A DNA stretch of 25,203 bases from a bacterium (GTDB taxonomy: Bacteria > Patescibacteriota > Gracilibacteria > JAUYGZ01), in the NCBI GenBank assembly GCA_030699855.1, contig JAUYKR010000108.1:1-25203 (forward strand). Reading direction: 5' to 3'. The translations under genes and the position numbers were made by a program. The notes beneath the pieces are model-generated. The model did no database searches and had not been told where the DNA came from. It saw nothing but the letters and a program-made list of their open reading frames with translations. Below, in pieces: positions 1 to 6,507 of this stretch. Every line of letters starts with the position of its first letter. Position 1 is the first letter of the stretch.

Positions 1-582
1 CCTCTGGTGCAAGACGGAGATAACCATCATGACGATCAGCAGCGAAAAAAACAGGTAGAGCTGTACCGGATGAATCGGGATGGTATAAGGAACTTCCGCG
101 TTTTCGAAACTGATTCCCCAGGGAAGTTCTGTGGGCTTGCCATAATTATTTCCACCCAGGAAAGCCCCGATGCTTTCGAACAACATGGCAAGAATGCTGG
201 CCGGAACCAGGACATCCATCCACTGTCCGATTTTTTCCTTTTGCCGGGCGGTAAAGTAAAGAAGGGCCAAAAGGAAGAAGATGATTCCGGACCACAGGAG
301 AAACCCACCATCCCAGAGGTACAGCATGGTCATGGGGTCATGCTGATAGCGGACAAAAAAGAGGTATACATATCCTAATCTGGCTCCCACCACCCCCCAA
401 AACAGCAGGGCAAAAAAATGGTCGAGGAAGAATTCTAAGTGCAGGTGCTGATTCTGAGCATGGCGAAGAAACCACAGCACCGCTATAACGAATCCCAGAG
501 CCGTTAGAATTCCGTGAAAAAAGACGGAGATGACTCCGAAGTCAGTGAAAGGGATTTCGAACTGGAAGAGAATGGGGTACAT
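1..582 (-). CDS. Lgt-like (prolipoprotein diacylglyceryl transferase family) membrane protein, partial
   Basis: The minus strand is open without a stop from an ATG at 582 to the left edge (194 codons), so the C-terminus is missing. It is a polytopic membrane protein. Recognisable Lgt landmarks in order are GARLGY (residues 66-71), WDGG (90-93), a degenerate SIGAFLGGNNYG (137-148) where Lgt has RIGNFINGELWG, and HPVQLY (171-176) where Lgt has HPSQLYE. Lgt transfers diacylglycerol from phosphatidylglycerol to the lipobox cysteine of prelipoproteins. Here the histidine of the HGG motif (E. coli H103) is W97, and the arginine of RxGNF (R143) is S137, so the protein may be a non-canonical or inactive relative. 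The ATG lies one base after the TGA of the upstream pilin gene, with no Shine-Dalgarno, which implies translational coupling. Family membership is fairly sure; activity is doubtful. Confidence 0.72.
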   Translation of the reverse strand, partial: MYPILFQFEIPFTDFGVISVFFHGILTALGFVIAVLWFLRHAQNQHLHLEFFLDHFFALLFWGVVGARLGYVYLFFVRYQHDPMTMLYLWDGGFLLWSGIIFFLLALLYFTARQKEKIGQWMDVLVPASILAMLFESIGAFLGGNNYGKPTELPWGISFENAEVPYTIPIHPVQLYLFFSLLIVMMVISVLHQR

Positions 583-583
583 G

Positions 584-892
584 TCAGAGGGCGGTGACGA
601 GCAGTTGAACCAGGTTGACGATCGCGTAGGACAGCATGGCCAAAACAAAACCGCCGATGGCGTAGGTAAGGGTATTTTTACCGCTCTCCCGCATGTCGCT
701 GTAGATTCCCCCCACAATGTACTGATACCCTCCCACCAGAATCATGATGAAGGCGATAATGCCGGCCAAAATAATCAGGGCTTTGATAGCCAAAGCCACT
801 ATTTCTGGCAGGTCGGATAAATGAAAATCTCCGCTCTGAATTTTCTCGACCAGGGTATCACTGATATCTACAAAAAAGTTCTCGTCTGCCAT
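584..892 (-). CDS. TrbC/VirB2-type pilin-like small membrane protein
   Basis: 102 aa with an acidic N-terminus and two hydrophobic helices (about residues 33-57 and 75-99) joined by a short polar loop containing GGIYSDMRESGKN. This is the layout of TrbC/VirB2 conjugative pilins and of the T4SS_pilin family common in Patescibacteria. There is no obvious Sec signal peptide, so the first helix may act as one. The ATG abuts the TAG of the upstream LysM/M23 gene, and the TGA is one base from the next ATG, so the three genes form one translationally coupled operon. Context with a cell-wall hydrolase and the VirB6/TrbL-like gene at the right edge supports a type IV secretion or pilus role. Such short membrane proteins are hard to assign with certainty. 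Confidence 0.7.
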   Translation of the reverse strand: MADENFFVDISDTLVEKIQSGDFHLSDLPEIVALAIKALIILAGIIAFIMILVGGYQYIVGGIYSDMRESGKNTLTYAIGGFVLAMLSYAIVNLVQLLVTAL

Positions 893-1912
893 CTAGAAGA
901 AAATGACAGGATTTCTCTTGATTCCATCTACGGTCACTTCGAAGTGCAGGTGAATGCCGGTCTTGCCATAGACACGTCCTGTCCGACCCATGCGGGCAAT
1001 TCGCTGGCCCCTGGCTACGTTCTCCCCTACGGTCACATACAGATCTCGGTTGTGAGCGTAGAGCGTCTTCATGCCATTCCCATGGTTGATGACGATGTGA
1101 CAGCCGTAGCCACCGTTCCATCCGCACTGAGACTTCTCCACCACTCCCGCTTCGGCGGCATAGACGGGAGGCGACTGATTGTTGGCGATGTCCACGGCGT
1201 AGTGACCGGGATTATAGAACTGAGTGTACTTGCCGTCGGTGGGAAAGTGCAGCTTGCCTCCACGATCGGCGATGGAGGTTGAGCCCTTCCAGTTGTCGCC
1301 CAGACCGGAAGACGGAGTGGTATAGGCTGGCAGGTTCTTTTTGGCGTCAGCGACCACGATTTCCATGCCTGCTTTGAGTTCTTTTCCCTTGATCTCATTG
1401 TGCTGGATCAGCTTGTCCTGATCGACTCCGTAAAGAGTGGCGATACTGCTGATGGTTTCCTTACTGCCGACTTTGTGAATGATGCCGTTGGCAATTTTCA
1501 ACTCAGCACCGAGGCGAAGACGTTTGATGTCATAGAGAGAAAGGTTATTGTTGACGATAATATCACTCTCCTTGACCCCATAGCGCTTGGCGATGGAATA
1601 GAGGGTATCACCGGACTCGACTTCAACCATTTGGATGCCCTTTCCACCCTTGCTGTTCTCAGTCGGCACATAGGTTTTGGTCAGAAATCCATCAATTTGC
1701 AGCAGAATCGATTCGGCATACTGGTCTTCGAAATCTGCCCGAGCGATCTGGTATTGGAGGGGCTCATTGGCCAGACTGAAGAAGTTGGGCGAAAGCGCCC
1801 CCACGAAGAAAATAAGGACGCCCATGACGACGGCCCTCCACAGAATTTGCTTCCTCATCTGATTGATAAAGCTGCGATGGCTGCGATCAACCAATTCCTG
1901 CTCAAAATCCAT
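893..1912 (-). CDS. Membrane-anchored LysM-M23 peptidoglycan endopeptidase
   Basis: 339 aa. A cytoplasmic N-terminus (1-22) is followed by one TM segment (about 24-46), two LysM peptidoglycan-binding domains (about 96-140 and 144-187) and a C-terminal M23/LytM metalloprotease domain (about 217-335). The zinc and catalytic residues are present: H237 and D241 (HxxxD), H287 (YAHN), H321 and H323 (HLHFEV). It should cleave peptide cross-links in the wall; next to a pilin gene it may open the wall for a secretion or pilus apparatus. The ATG at 1912 has a purine-rich GGAAGAAGG about 8 nt upstream. The frame stays open another 42 codons upstream, with a strongly basic sequence but no ATG, GTG or TTG, so the chosen start is the first usable one. 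Confidence 0.9.
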   Translation of the reverse strand: MDFEQELVDRSHRSFINQMRKQILWRAVVMGVLIFFVGALSPNFFSLANEPLQYQIARADFEDQYAESILLQIDGFLTKTYVPTENSKGGKGIQMVEVESGDTLYSIAKRYGVKESDIIVNNNLSLYDIKRLRLGAELKIANGIIHKVGSKETISSIATLYGVDQDKLIQHNEIKGKELKAGMEIVVADAKKNLPAYTTPSSGLGDNWKGSTSIADRGGKLHFPTDGKYTQFYNPGHYAVDIANNQSPPVYAAEAGVVEKSQCGWNGGYGCHIVINHGNGMKTLYAHNRDLYVTVGENVARGQRIARMGRTGRVYGKTGIHLHFEVTVDGIKRNPVIFF

Positions 1913-2111
1913 GAGAATGGCCTTCTTCCGATCCTTACGCGCGCTAGAGAACAGTCGGTTGTAGACCCTTCTGAACCAGAAGAATTGGGATCTGCGCTTG
2001 TGGTAGAGATTTTGATGAAAGGAGTCGATAAGACTTCTTTAAGAATCGCTTGATGCCAAAAGTGACTTTACCTCTTTTAAGAGTAGGCCTTCTGGCCCCT
2101 TTCTTCAAGCA

Positions 2112-2139
2112 TTTTTATGATGTTTTTTCGGTTTTGCAA
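2112..2139 (-). promoter_or_regulatory. Possible promoter of the LysM/M23-pilin-Lgt operon
   Basis: On the minus strand TTGCAA (2139-2134) and TAAAAA (2117-2112) are separated by 16 nt, each matching consensus at four of six positions. It lies just past the repeat element that follows purH and about 200 nt upstream of the LysM/M23 start. The leader between them has small hairpins but no recognisable riboswitch. Confidence 0.3.
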
Positions 2140-2148
2140 GGAGAGTAT

Positions 2149-2311
2149 GGAGGGGGAAGGGGTTAGTATTTTTGAAGCGAGGACTGCCGATGGCCAAATT
2201 AACTTGTTCAGTTTTATTTGGTTGAAGGTGCAACTGAAGTTAGCAACTTTGACTTTTGGGGAGGGGTAATGGGCAATCCACAGCGAAAAAATACTAACCC
2301 CTTCCCCCTCC
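2149..2311 (-). repeat. Intergenic long-arm element, copy 1 (downstream of purH)
   Basis: A perfect 25-nt inverted repeat (2149-2173 and 2287-2311) encloses a core. Read on the minus strand, the core starts CGCTGTGGATTGCCC and ends GCAGTCCTCGCTTC. The 112-nt core aligns without gaps to the copy after radA at 92 of 112 positions. It holds a conserved hairpin (AAGTT/AACTT with a 3-nt loop) and a second stem (CCAAAT...ATTTGG). The right arm ends 3 nt after the purH stop, so the element forms the immediate 3' untranslated region of purH in sense orientation. No U-tract follows the second arm, so it is not a classic intrinsic terminator. The rest of the 1913-2314 gap has no convincing gene. Confidence 0.75.
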
Positions 2312-2314
2312 CAA

Positions 2315-3853
2315 TCAGTGCTTAAATGCTCTTTTACCGGTAAAAACCATCGGGATACCCAGTTCATCGGCCTTGGCGATGACTTCCTGATCGCGGATGG
2401 AGCCGCCGGGTTGAATAATGGCGGCTATCCCGTATTTGGCGGCCTCCTCGACCGAGTCGGCAAAGGGGAAGAAGGCGTCGGAAGCCAGCACTGAACCCTT
2501 GGCCCGTTCGCCGGCCTTACGGACGGCGATTTCCGTCGAATCGACCCGCGACATCTGACCGGCGCCAATGCCCACCGTGGCCTGATCTTTAGTGAGAACA
2601 ATAGCGTTGGATTTGACGTGCTTCACCACTTTCCAGGCGAACAGGAGGTCATTGATTTGAGCTTCGGTCGGACGTTTGGACGTGACATACTGCAAATCCG
2701 CGAGAGCGACGATAGACGTATCGGCATCCTGGGTGATGTAGCCGCCGGAAATTTTCTTGATGTCGAAGGTTTGACCCAAAGGGCAAAGCTCCCCGACTTC
2801 CAATATCCGCAGGCGGCGGCTATCTTTCTCCAATTGTCTGAGCGCCCAGGGCTCGTAGGAGGGAGCCACGATCACCTCGACAAACAACTTTCTTTTTTCC
2901 ATCTCTTCGGCAATTTCCAGGGTCACGGGCCGGTTGAGAGCGATGATCACGCCAAAGGCCGAGCGAGGATCGCAGTCGAGAGCATGGCGAAAGGCCTCGA
3001 GGAGAGAATCATGAGTCGCCAGCCCGCAGGGGTTGGCGTGCTTGACGAAAGAAACGGCCGGCTGAGCGAATTCACGAACCATGTTGAGAGCCGCGTCGGC
3101 ATCCCAATAGTTGAGAAAACTGAGGCCCTTGCCTTCCAGTTGCCTGCAGCTGATCAGGGCCGACTGTTGGCTTTCTTGAGGTATTCGCCAGGCGTCCGAT
3201 CGCTTTTGGTGCGGATTCTCGCCATAGCGCAGCTGTTGGACGTGTTCGGCAGGAAAAAGCCGCAGATGACCCTCGGAGAGATATTTGGTAATGGCGCTGT
3301 CGTATTGAGCGGTGATCCAGAACACTTCGGTCGCCAATTCTTTTCGGGTTTCCGGCAAGACATAGCCCCGATAGTTGCGGAGCTCGACCAGCAGTCGCTC
3401 GTACCAGTCCGGCGAGGGAACGGCAGCAACAGACTGGTGGTTCTTGGCGGCCGAGCGCAGCATGGAAGGCCCGCCAATATCGATCTGCTCGATCACCTCG
3501 TCGAAGGAAGCGCCGCTAGCCACGGTTTCTTGGAAGGGATACAAATTGACCACCACCATGTCGATCAAACCGATGTTTTGTTCGACCAAGGTTTTGAGGT
3601 GCTGATCATTCCCGCGCAAAGCCAACAAGCCACCATGGATAGCCGGATGGAGGGTTTTAACCCTCCCGTCGAGCATTTCCGGAAACCCGGTGTAGTCCTG
3701 TACGGCCGTTACTTTGAGACCGGCTTCGCGAAGTACCTTCTCGGTTCCCCCGGTCGAGATAATTTCATAGTCAAATTCGTTTTGGAGAGCGCTCGCGAAT
3801 GCGACGATTCCCGTTTTGTTGTGGACGGAGATCAGGACTCGTTTGGAGGCCAT
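2315..3853 (-). CDS. purH: Bifunctional AICAR transformylase / IMP cyclohydrolase
   Basis: 512 aa, normal length for PurH, which catalyses the last two steps of de novo IMP synthesis in the cytoplasm. The N-terminal MGS-like cyclohydrolase domain (about 1-190) shows STGGT (33-37), LDGRVKTLHP (61-70) and NLYPF (103-107). The C-terminal transformylase domain has LRYGENPHQ (208-216) and the catalytic KHANPCG (271-277; K271, H272). The C-terminus (MVFTGKRAFKH) is typical. No other purine genes are adjacent, so it stands alone between two copies of the intergenic repeat. The start MASKRVLISV matches the family's first beta strand. Both activities look intact. Confidence 0.97.
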   Translation of the reverse strand: MASKRVLISVHNKTGIVAFASALQNEFDYEIISTGGTEKVLREAGLKVTAVQDYTGFPEMLDGRVKTLHPAIHGGLLALRGNDQHLKTLVEQNIGLIDMVVVNLYPFQETVASGASFDEVIEQIDIGGPSMLRSAAKNHQSVAAVPSPDWYERLLVELRNYRGYVLPETRKELATEVFWITAQYDSAITKYLSEGHLRLFPAEHVQQLRYGENPHQKRSDAWRIPQESQQSALISCRQLEGKGLSFLNYWDADAALNMVREFAQPAVSFVKHANPCGLATHDSLLEAFRHALDCDPRSAFGVIIALNRPVTLEIAEEMEKRKLFVEVIVAPSYEPWALRQLEKDSRRLRILEVGELCPLGQTFDIKKISGGYITQDADTSIVALADLQYVTSKRPTEAQINDLLFAWKVVKHVKSNAIVLTKDQATVGIGAGQMSRVDSTEIAVRKAGERAKGSVLASDAFFPFADSVEEAAKYGIAAIIQPGGSIRDQEVIAKADELGIPMVFTGKRAFKH

Positions 3854-3917
3854 GAAATGGCAGCTTAAAAGCGCGCAGCTAGTCTAACGCAAAAAGGAAG
3901 GATTTGGAAGGGTAACA

Positions 3918-4065
3918 GAGGCGGAAAGGGGGGTTTAATTTTTGAAGTGAGGACCTTCGAAGCGAATAGCGCATCGAAGCCTCTTTGTGACACAGGGCTT
4001 ATCTTTATTCATCTCACGTCCAAATCTTTTCCACAACGAAAAAATCAAACTCCCCTTTCCGCCTC
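3918..4065 (-). repeat. Intergenic long-arm element, copy 2 (downstream of the metallophosphoesterase)
   Basis: Arms at 3918-3943 and 4040-4065 (26 nt, two differences, one compatible with a G-U pair) enclose a core of about 95 nt. Read on the minus strand, the core starts CGTTGTGGA and ends GGTCCTCACTTC. These ends match copy 1, but the middle of the core is unrelated to it. The element starts about 20 nt after the stop of the metallophosphoesterase gene in sense orientation and lies about 65 nt upstream of the purH start. The arms resemble those of copy 1 only loosely (purine-rich, ending in a T-run). Confidence 0.65.
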
Positions 4066-4084
4066 GAAGCTTCTCAATCGCCTT

Positions 4085-5107
4085 CTACTGTACGTCAGCA
4101 ATGGAAATCAAGGCTCCACCGTCCTTATCGATTTCGACGAATTGTCGCTTCTTCTCCGACTTCCAGGAACCGGTGTTGAAATACACACCATCGCCAAGCT
4201 GTTTGAAGCCAGCCTTGTGGGCGTGGCCGAACACCACGTAGGCGTAGTCCTCGCCCTCGATATACTGCTTGGCCAAGCCCTCTAATTTTTGGCTGCAATC
4301 AATCTTCTTTTCACTGACATACTGGGCAAAGTGCAGGGCTTTTTCCGCGTAACTGGCATGCTGCTTGAGCAGGTCGGCCTGCCCCCCTTCCAGGCCGATC
4401 TTTTGGATAAGCTGAGCGATGATTTTCCCGTTCGCCTCCACCTTTTTCTTGGATTTAAAGTCTTTGGCCTCAGAAAAATCGTCGTACTGATGGCCATGGC
4501 TGGCGTAGATATTGAGCGGTTCGTTGGAATAGTCGTAGGCAAAGACGATAGGCGCGCTGAAAAACTTTTGCCCAACCAGCAGGCTGATAAAGCAATCGTG
4601 ATTGCCCACCAGATAGGTCACCTGAACCTCTTGAGCCAGACGGCTGAGGCGGTCGAAGACCGGTTTGTAAAGCAGGTACGTGTGGAAGACATCGCCCTTG
4701 AGCATTTCGATCATGTCCCCCACCAGCACCAGCTCGGTGGCGTTTTCCTGGGCGTAGTCGAAGAATTTCATCAGATCGCTGATTAAGTCCGGCGGCGTTT
4801 CCACCGACAGGTGCAGATCGCTGATGAAGAGCACCCGGTCGGCTTTCTTCTTGGGCGGATTGATGGCCTTTTCCAGTTCGTGGAAGTAAGCATGCTGGGT
4901 ATTGACCGTGTACAGGACCAACGCCCCCTGGCGAACTTTATTCAAGACCCCCTGCTTCACCATGGCGTTGAGTTCGCGGTGAGTAGTTCCGGGAGAAGTC
5001 TTGAGCTGCTGGGCGATTTCCAGGCCGTAAAGAGGCTGTTCAAGGTCTTTGAAGAACATCTTGAGCATCTTCAGGCGGATCTTGGAATGGGTCAACCAGG
5101 TAAACAT
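4085..5107 (-). CDS. Winged-helix DNA-binding domain fused to calcineurin-like metallophosphoesterase
   Basis: 340 aa. Residues about 10-70 form a winged helix (ArsR/MarR-like: helices around 24-36 and 40-51, wing about 54-68). After a basic linker (PPKKKAD, 84-90) comes a calcineurin-like phosphoesterase domain with all metal motifs: DLHL (97-100), GDMIE (130-134), GNHD (168-171), HGHQYD (204-209), FGHAH (293-297), and NTGSW (311-315). The layout is nearest the LpxH/YfcE group, but the substrate cannot be read from sequence. The HTH fusion suggests a phosphatase acting as, or tied to, a transcription regulator. There is no signal peptide, so it is cytoplasmic. The upstream region has TTGTTAA repeats and a structured leader. 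The domain calls are secure; the physiological role is unknown. Confidence 0.85.
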   Translation of the reverse strand: MFTWLTHSKIRLKMLKMFFKDLEQPLYGLEIAQQLKTSPGTTHRELNAMVKQGVLNKVRQGALVLYTVNTQHAYFHELEKAINPPKKKADRVLFISDLHLSVETPPDLISDLMKFFDYAQENATELVLVGDMIEMLKGDVFHTYLLYKPVFDRLSRLAQEVQVTYLVGNHDCFISLLVGQKFFSAPIVFAYDYSNEPLNIYASHGHQYDDFSEAKDFKSKKKVEANGKIIAQLIQKIGLEGGQADLLKQHASYAEKALHFAQYVSEKKIDCSQKLEGLAKQYIEGEDYAYVVFGHAHKAGFKQLGDGVYFNTGSWKSEKKRQFVEIDKDGGALISIADVQ

Positions 5108-5235
5108 GGCTTGCAGCTGCTAGCAAAAAAAGACAAAGCCATTGTAGCCCGTCATGAACAGGAAAAAAGCCGAGAAGTAGTACGAGATCATTTTTCTTTT
5201 TTTGAGAAAAGGCCATATTTAACCATACGAGAAAG

Positions 5236-5268
5236 TTAACAAAATTGTTAATTTGCACGTATTGTTAA
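5236..5268. promoter_or_regulatory. Operator-like TTGTTAA repeats
   Basis: TTAACA/TGTTAA form a 16-nt inverted repeat (5236-5251). The half-site TTGTTAA recurs in direct orientation 17 bp on (5245-5251 and 5262-5268). The cluster lies about 130 bp upstream of the winged-helix/phosphoesterase start and could bind a dimeric regulator, perhaps that protein itself. The region is AT-rich, so chance is possible. Confidence 0.3.
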
Positions 5269-5289
5269 AACTTATGCTTCGGTATCCCA

Positions 5290-5525
5290 CCTTGCCGAAT
5301 AACAGAAAGGATCGCTGTGCAATCCGTTTTGGCGGCAAGTCCTTGTAAATGGCCGAGAGGGACGCGCCGGGGTGGTGGGCCTCACCTCCGGAAGAAAGTA
5401 CTTACCCACCAAAACGGATCGCACAGTGCTGACTGGAGAGATGTAAAAAATCCCTCCAACGATCTTTCAAGGATCCATTGCATTGCAGGGTGATTGCCAC
5501 CCCACAATCATTATTTAAAAAGACG
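5290..5525 (-). ncRNA. Candidate structured RNA or long 5' leader
   Basis: A near-consensus minus-strand promoter (5532-5560) reads into a sequence with a long rod-like stem. Positions 5315-5340 pair with 5400-5426, sharing CTGTGC, ATCCGTTTTGG and AAGT, with a few G-U or mismatched positions. The enclosed part holds a further stem (CCGG...CCGG around 5368-5391). Ahead of the rod come smaller hairpins: GGGTG/CACCC (about 5488-5502) and GGAGGGAT/ATCTCTCC (about 5432-5456). No sizeable open frame fits. It could be a stand-alone small RNA or a leader of about 420 nt for the phosphoesterase gene. No SRP, 6S, tmRNA or RNase P signature was found. The 3' end is uncertain. Confidence 0.4.
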
Positions 5526-5531
5526 ATTCTA

Positions 5532-5560
5532 TATATAGCATATAAATTTTAATTTGTCAA
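5532..5560 (-). promoter_or_regulatory. Strong sigma-70-type promoter, minus strand
   Basis: TTGACA (5560-5555), exactly 17 nt spacer, TATATA (5537-5532); predicted start near 5525. It points to the candidate structured RNA and the phosphoesterase gene. Its -35 box forms an inverted repeat with the -35 box of the divergent promoter at 5592 (TTTGTCAA versus TTGACAAA), so the two promoters could share a regulator. Confidence 0.7.
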
Positions 5561-5591
5561 GTACATAGAACTCATACACGCTATGAAAATA

Positions 5592-5620
5592 TTGACAAAA
5601 GCAAAAATATTCTTTATTAT
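5592..5620 (+). promoter_or_regulatory. Strong sigma-70-type promoter of the lipoprotein gene
   Basis: TTGACA (5592-5597), 17 nt spacer, TATTAT (5615-5620); predicted start near 5627, leaving a leader of about 25 nt before the ATG at 5653. There is no Shine-Dalgarno in that leader. Confidence 0.75.
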
Positions 5621-5652
5621 GAGATGAATATTTTATTACTTTTACTTAGTAT

Positions 5653-6429
5653 ATGTCTACAACTCCTGATACACCGCGAGGTGATGAAGCAAGAAACCCA
5701 AGCTCCAGGGTGGGAAAACTGGGGGTGTTGGGCGCGGGACTACTCGCGGCCGGCTGCGCCACCACGGGCGAGATGGAAGCAATAAAGCAGAAAGTAGATG
5801 CTCTTCAAGCCGACGTGGCCAGTGCTGCCAGCGCCACCCTCCATCTTTCCGCACAAGAAGTGGCTGAACTGAGAGGTTACAAAAAAAGATTCAGAGAAAT
5901 GGATTCATTCTTCGAAGAAAGGGAGTTGAAAGCGGCGGAGGAAAAGGAGAAAGAGGTCCTGACAGGAGACGGGCCGGAAAGCCTGCGCGGAAGCATAGCA
6001 GGTGTCCATAGTGCCGGACTCCACCTGGCGCTGGCAATTGCCCAGGCGGAAGTGGGAGCGGTTCATAGCGCGATACCTCTTCAAGAAAAAACGAAACGGT
6101 TTAATGCGCACACAGATGCAGTGCATAACTTCAACGCCTACAAAACAACTCTGGAGACAAGAATCAACAGGGCAAGGAAGTTGGGCGTTACAGTTGGAGC
6201 TGAACTCTTTCCCGATCCCGACTGGACGACCGTTCCTGGTTACCCGGAATTGGAAGCATATCTTGCCAAACAATTTGCTAAAGGGCGCACTGTCGAAGAT
6301 TTCCTTGAAGAGAGAAAGATAGTGGTTTTACCCAAGTTGGAGTCAGAGGCTGATTATACTTGTACTACACCCACGCCTGTACCTGCCACCCCTCCTGCAG
6401 CAAATCCTGAACCTCCATCGGATTTGTAA
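5653..6429 (+). CDS. Predicted lipoprotein with coiled-coil region, unknown function
   Basis: 258 aa, family not recognised. A polar N-terminus (1-22) precedes a short hydrophobic stretch ending in LLAAGC, a lipobox-like site with Cys35 as the probable lipidated residue (the -3 position is Ala, not the usual Leu). Residues 38-60 (MEAIKQKVDALQADVASA) and 75-105 are heptad-like and probably coiled coil, as in short outer-surface lipoproteins. The C-terminus is Pro/Thr-rich (about 235-258). It has its own strong promoter and faces, tail to tail, the minus gene ending at 6508. Expression from the same short region as two membrane-anchored HTH proteins suggests a shared envelope function, but this is inference. 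The start follows from the promoter position. Confidence 0.72.
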   Translation: MSTTPDTPRGDEARNPSSRVGKLGVLGAGLLAAGCATTGEMEAIKQKVDALQADVASAASATLHLSAQEVAELRGYKKRFREMDSFFEERELKAAEEKEKEVLTGDGPESLRGSIAGVHSAGLHLALAIAQAEVGAVHSAIPLQEKTKRFNAHTDAVHNFNAYKTTLETRINRARKLGVTVGAELFPDPDWTTVPGYPELEAYLAKQFAKGRTVEDFLEERKIVVLPKLESEADYTCTTPTPVPATPPAANPEPPSDL

Positions 6430-6507
6430 ATCACCCCGGTACTGGCGCAAAAGGAAAAGCCCAAGCTGTAAGAATGGCTGTTTAACTTGGCGATCTGACA
6501 CAGCATA

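Noticed and set aside
2077..2367. 96-codon minus-strand frame across the purH 3' end and copy 1 of the repeat element
   Set aside because: It lies mostly on the repeat element and its arms, overlaps purH, and has no protein-like composition.
3947..4285. 112-codon plus-strand frame over the second repeat element
   Set aside because: It is antisense to the phosphoesterase 3' end and to the repeat; no start signal.
5313..5426. SRP (4.5S) RNA or 6S RNA
   Set aside because: CTCCGGAAGAAAG resembles the SRP tip only superficially: the pairs around GGAA and the AGCAGCC side are missing. No 6S central bubble pattern could be confirmed.
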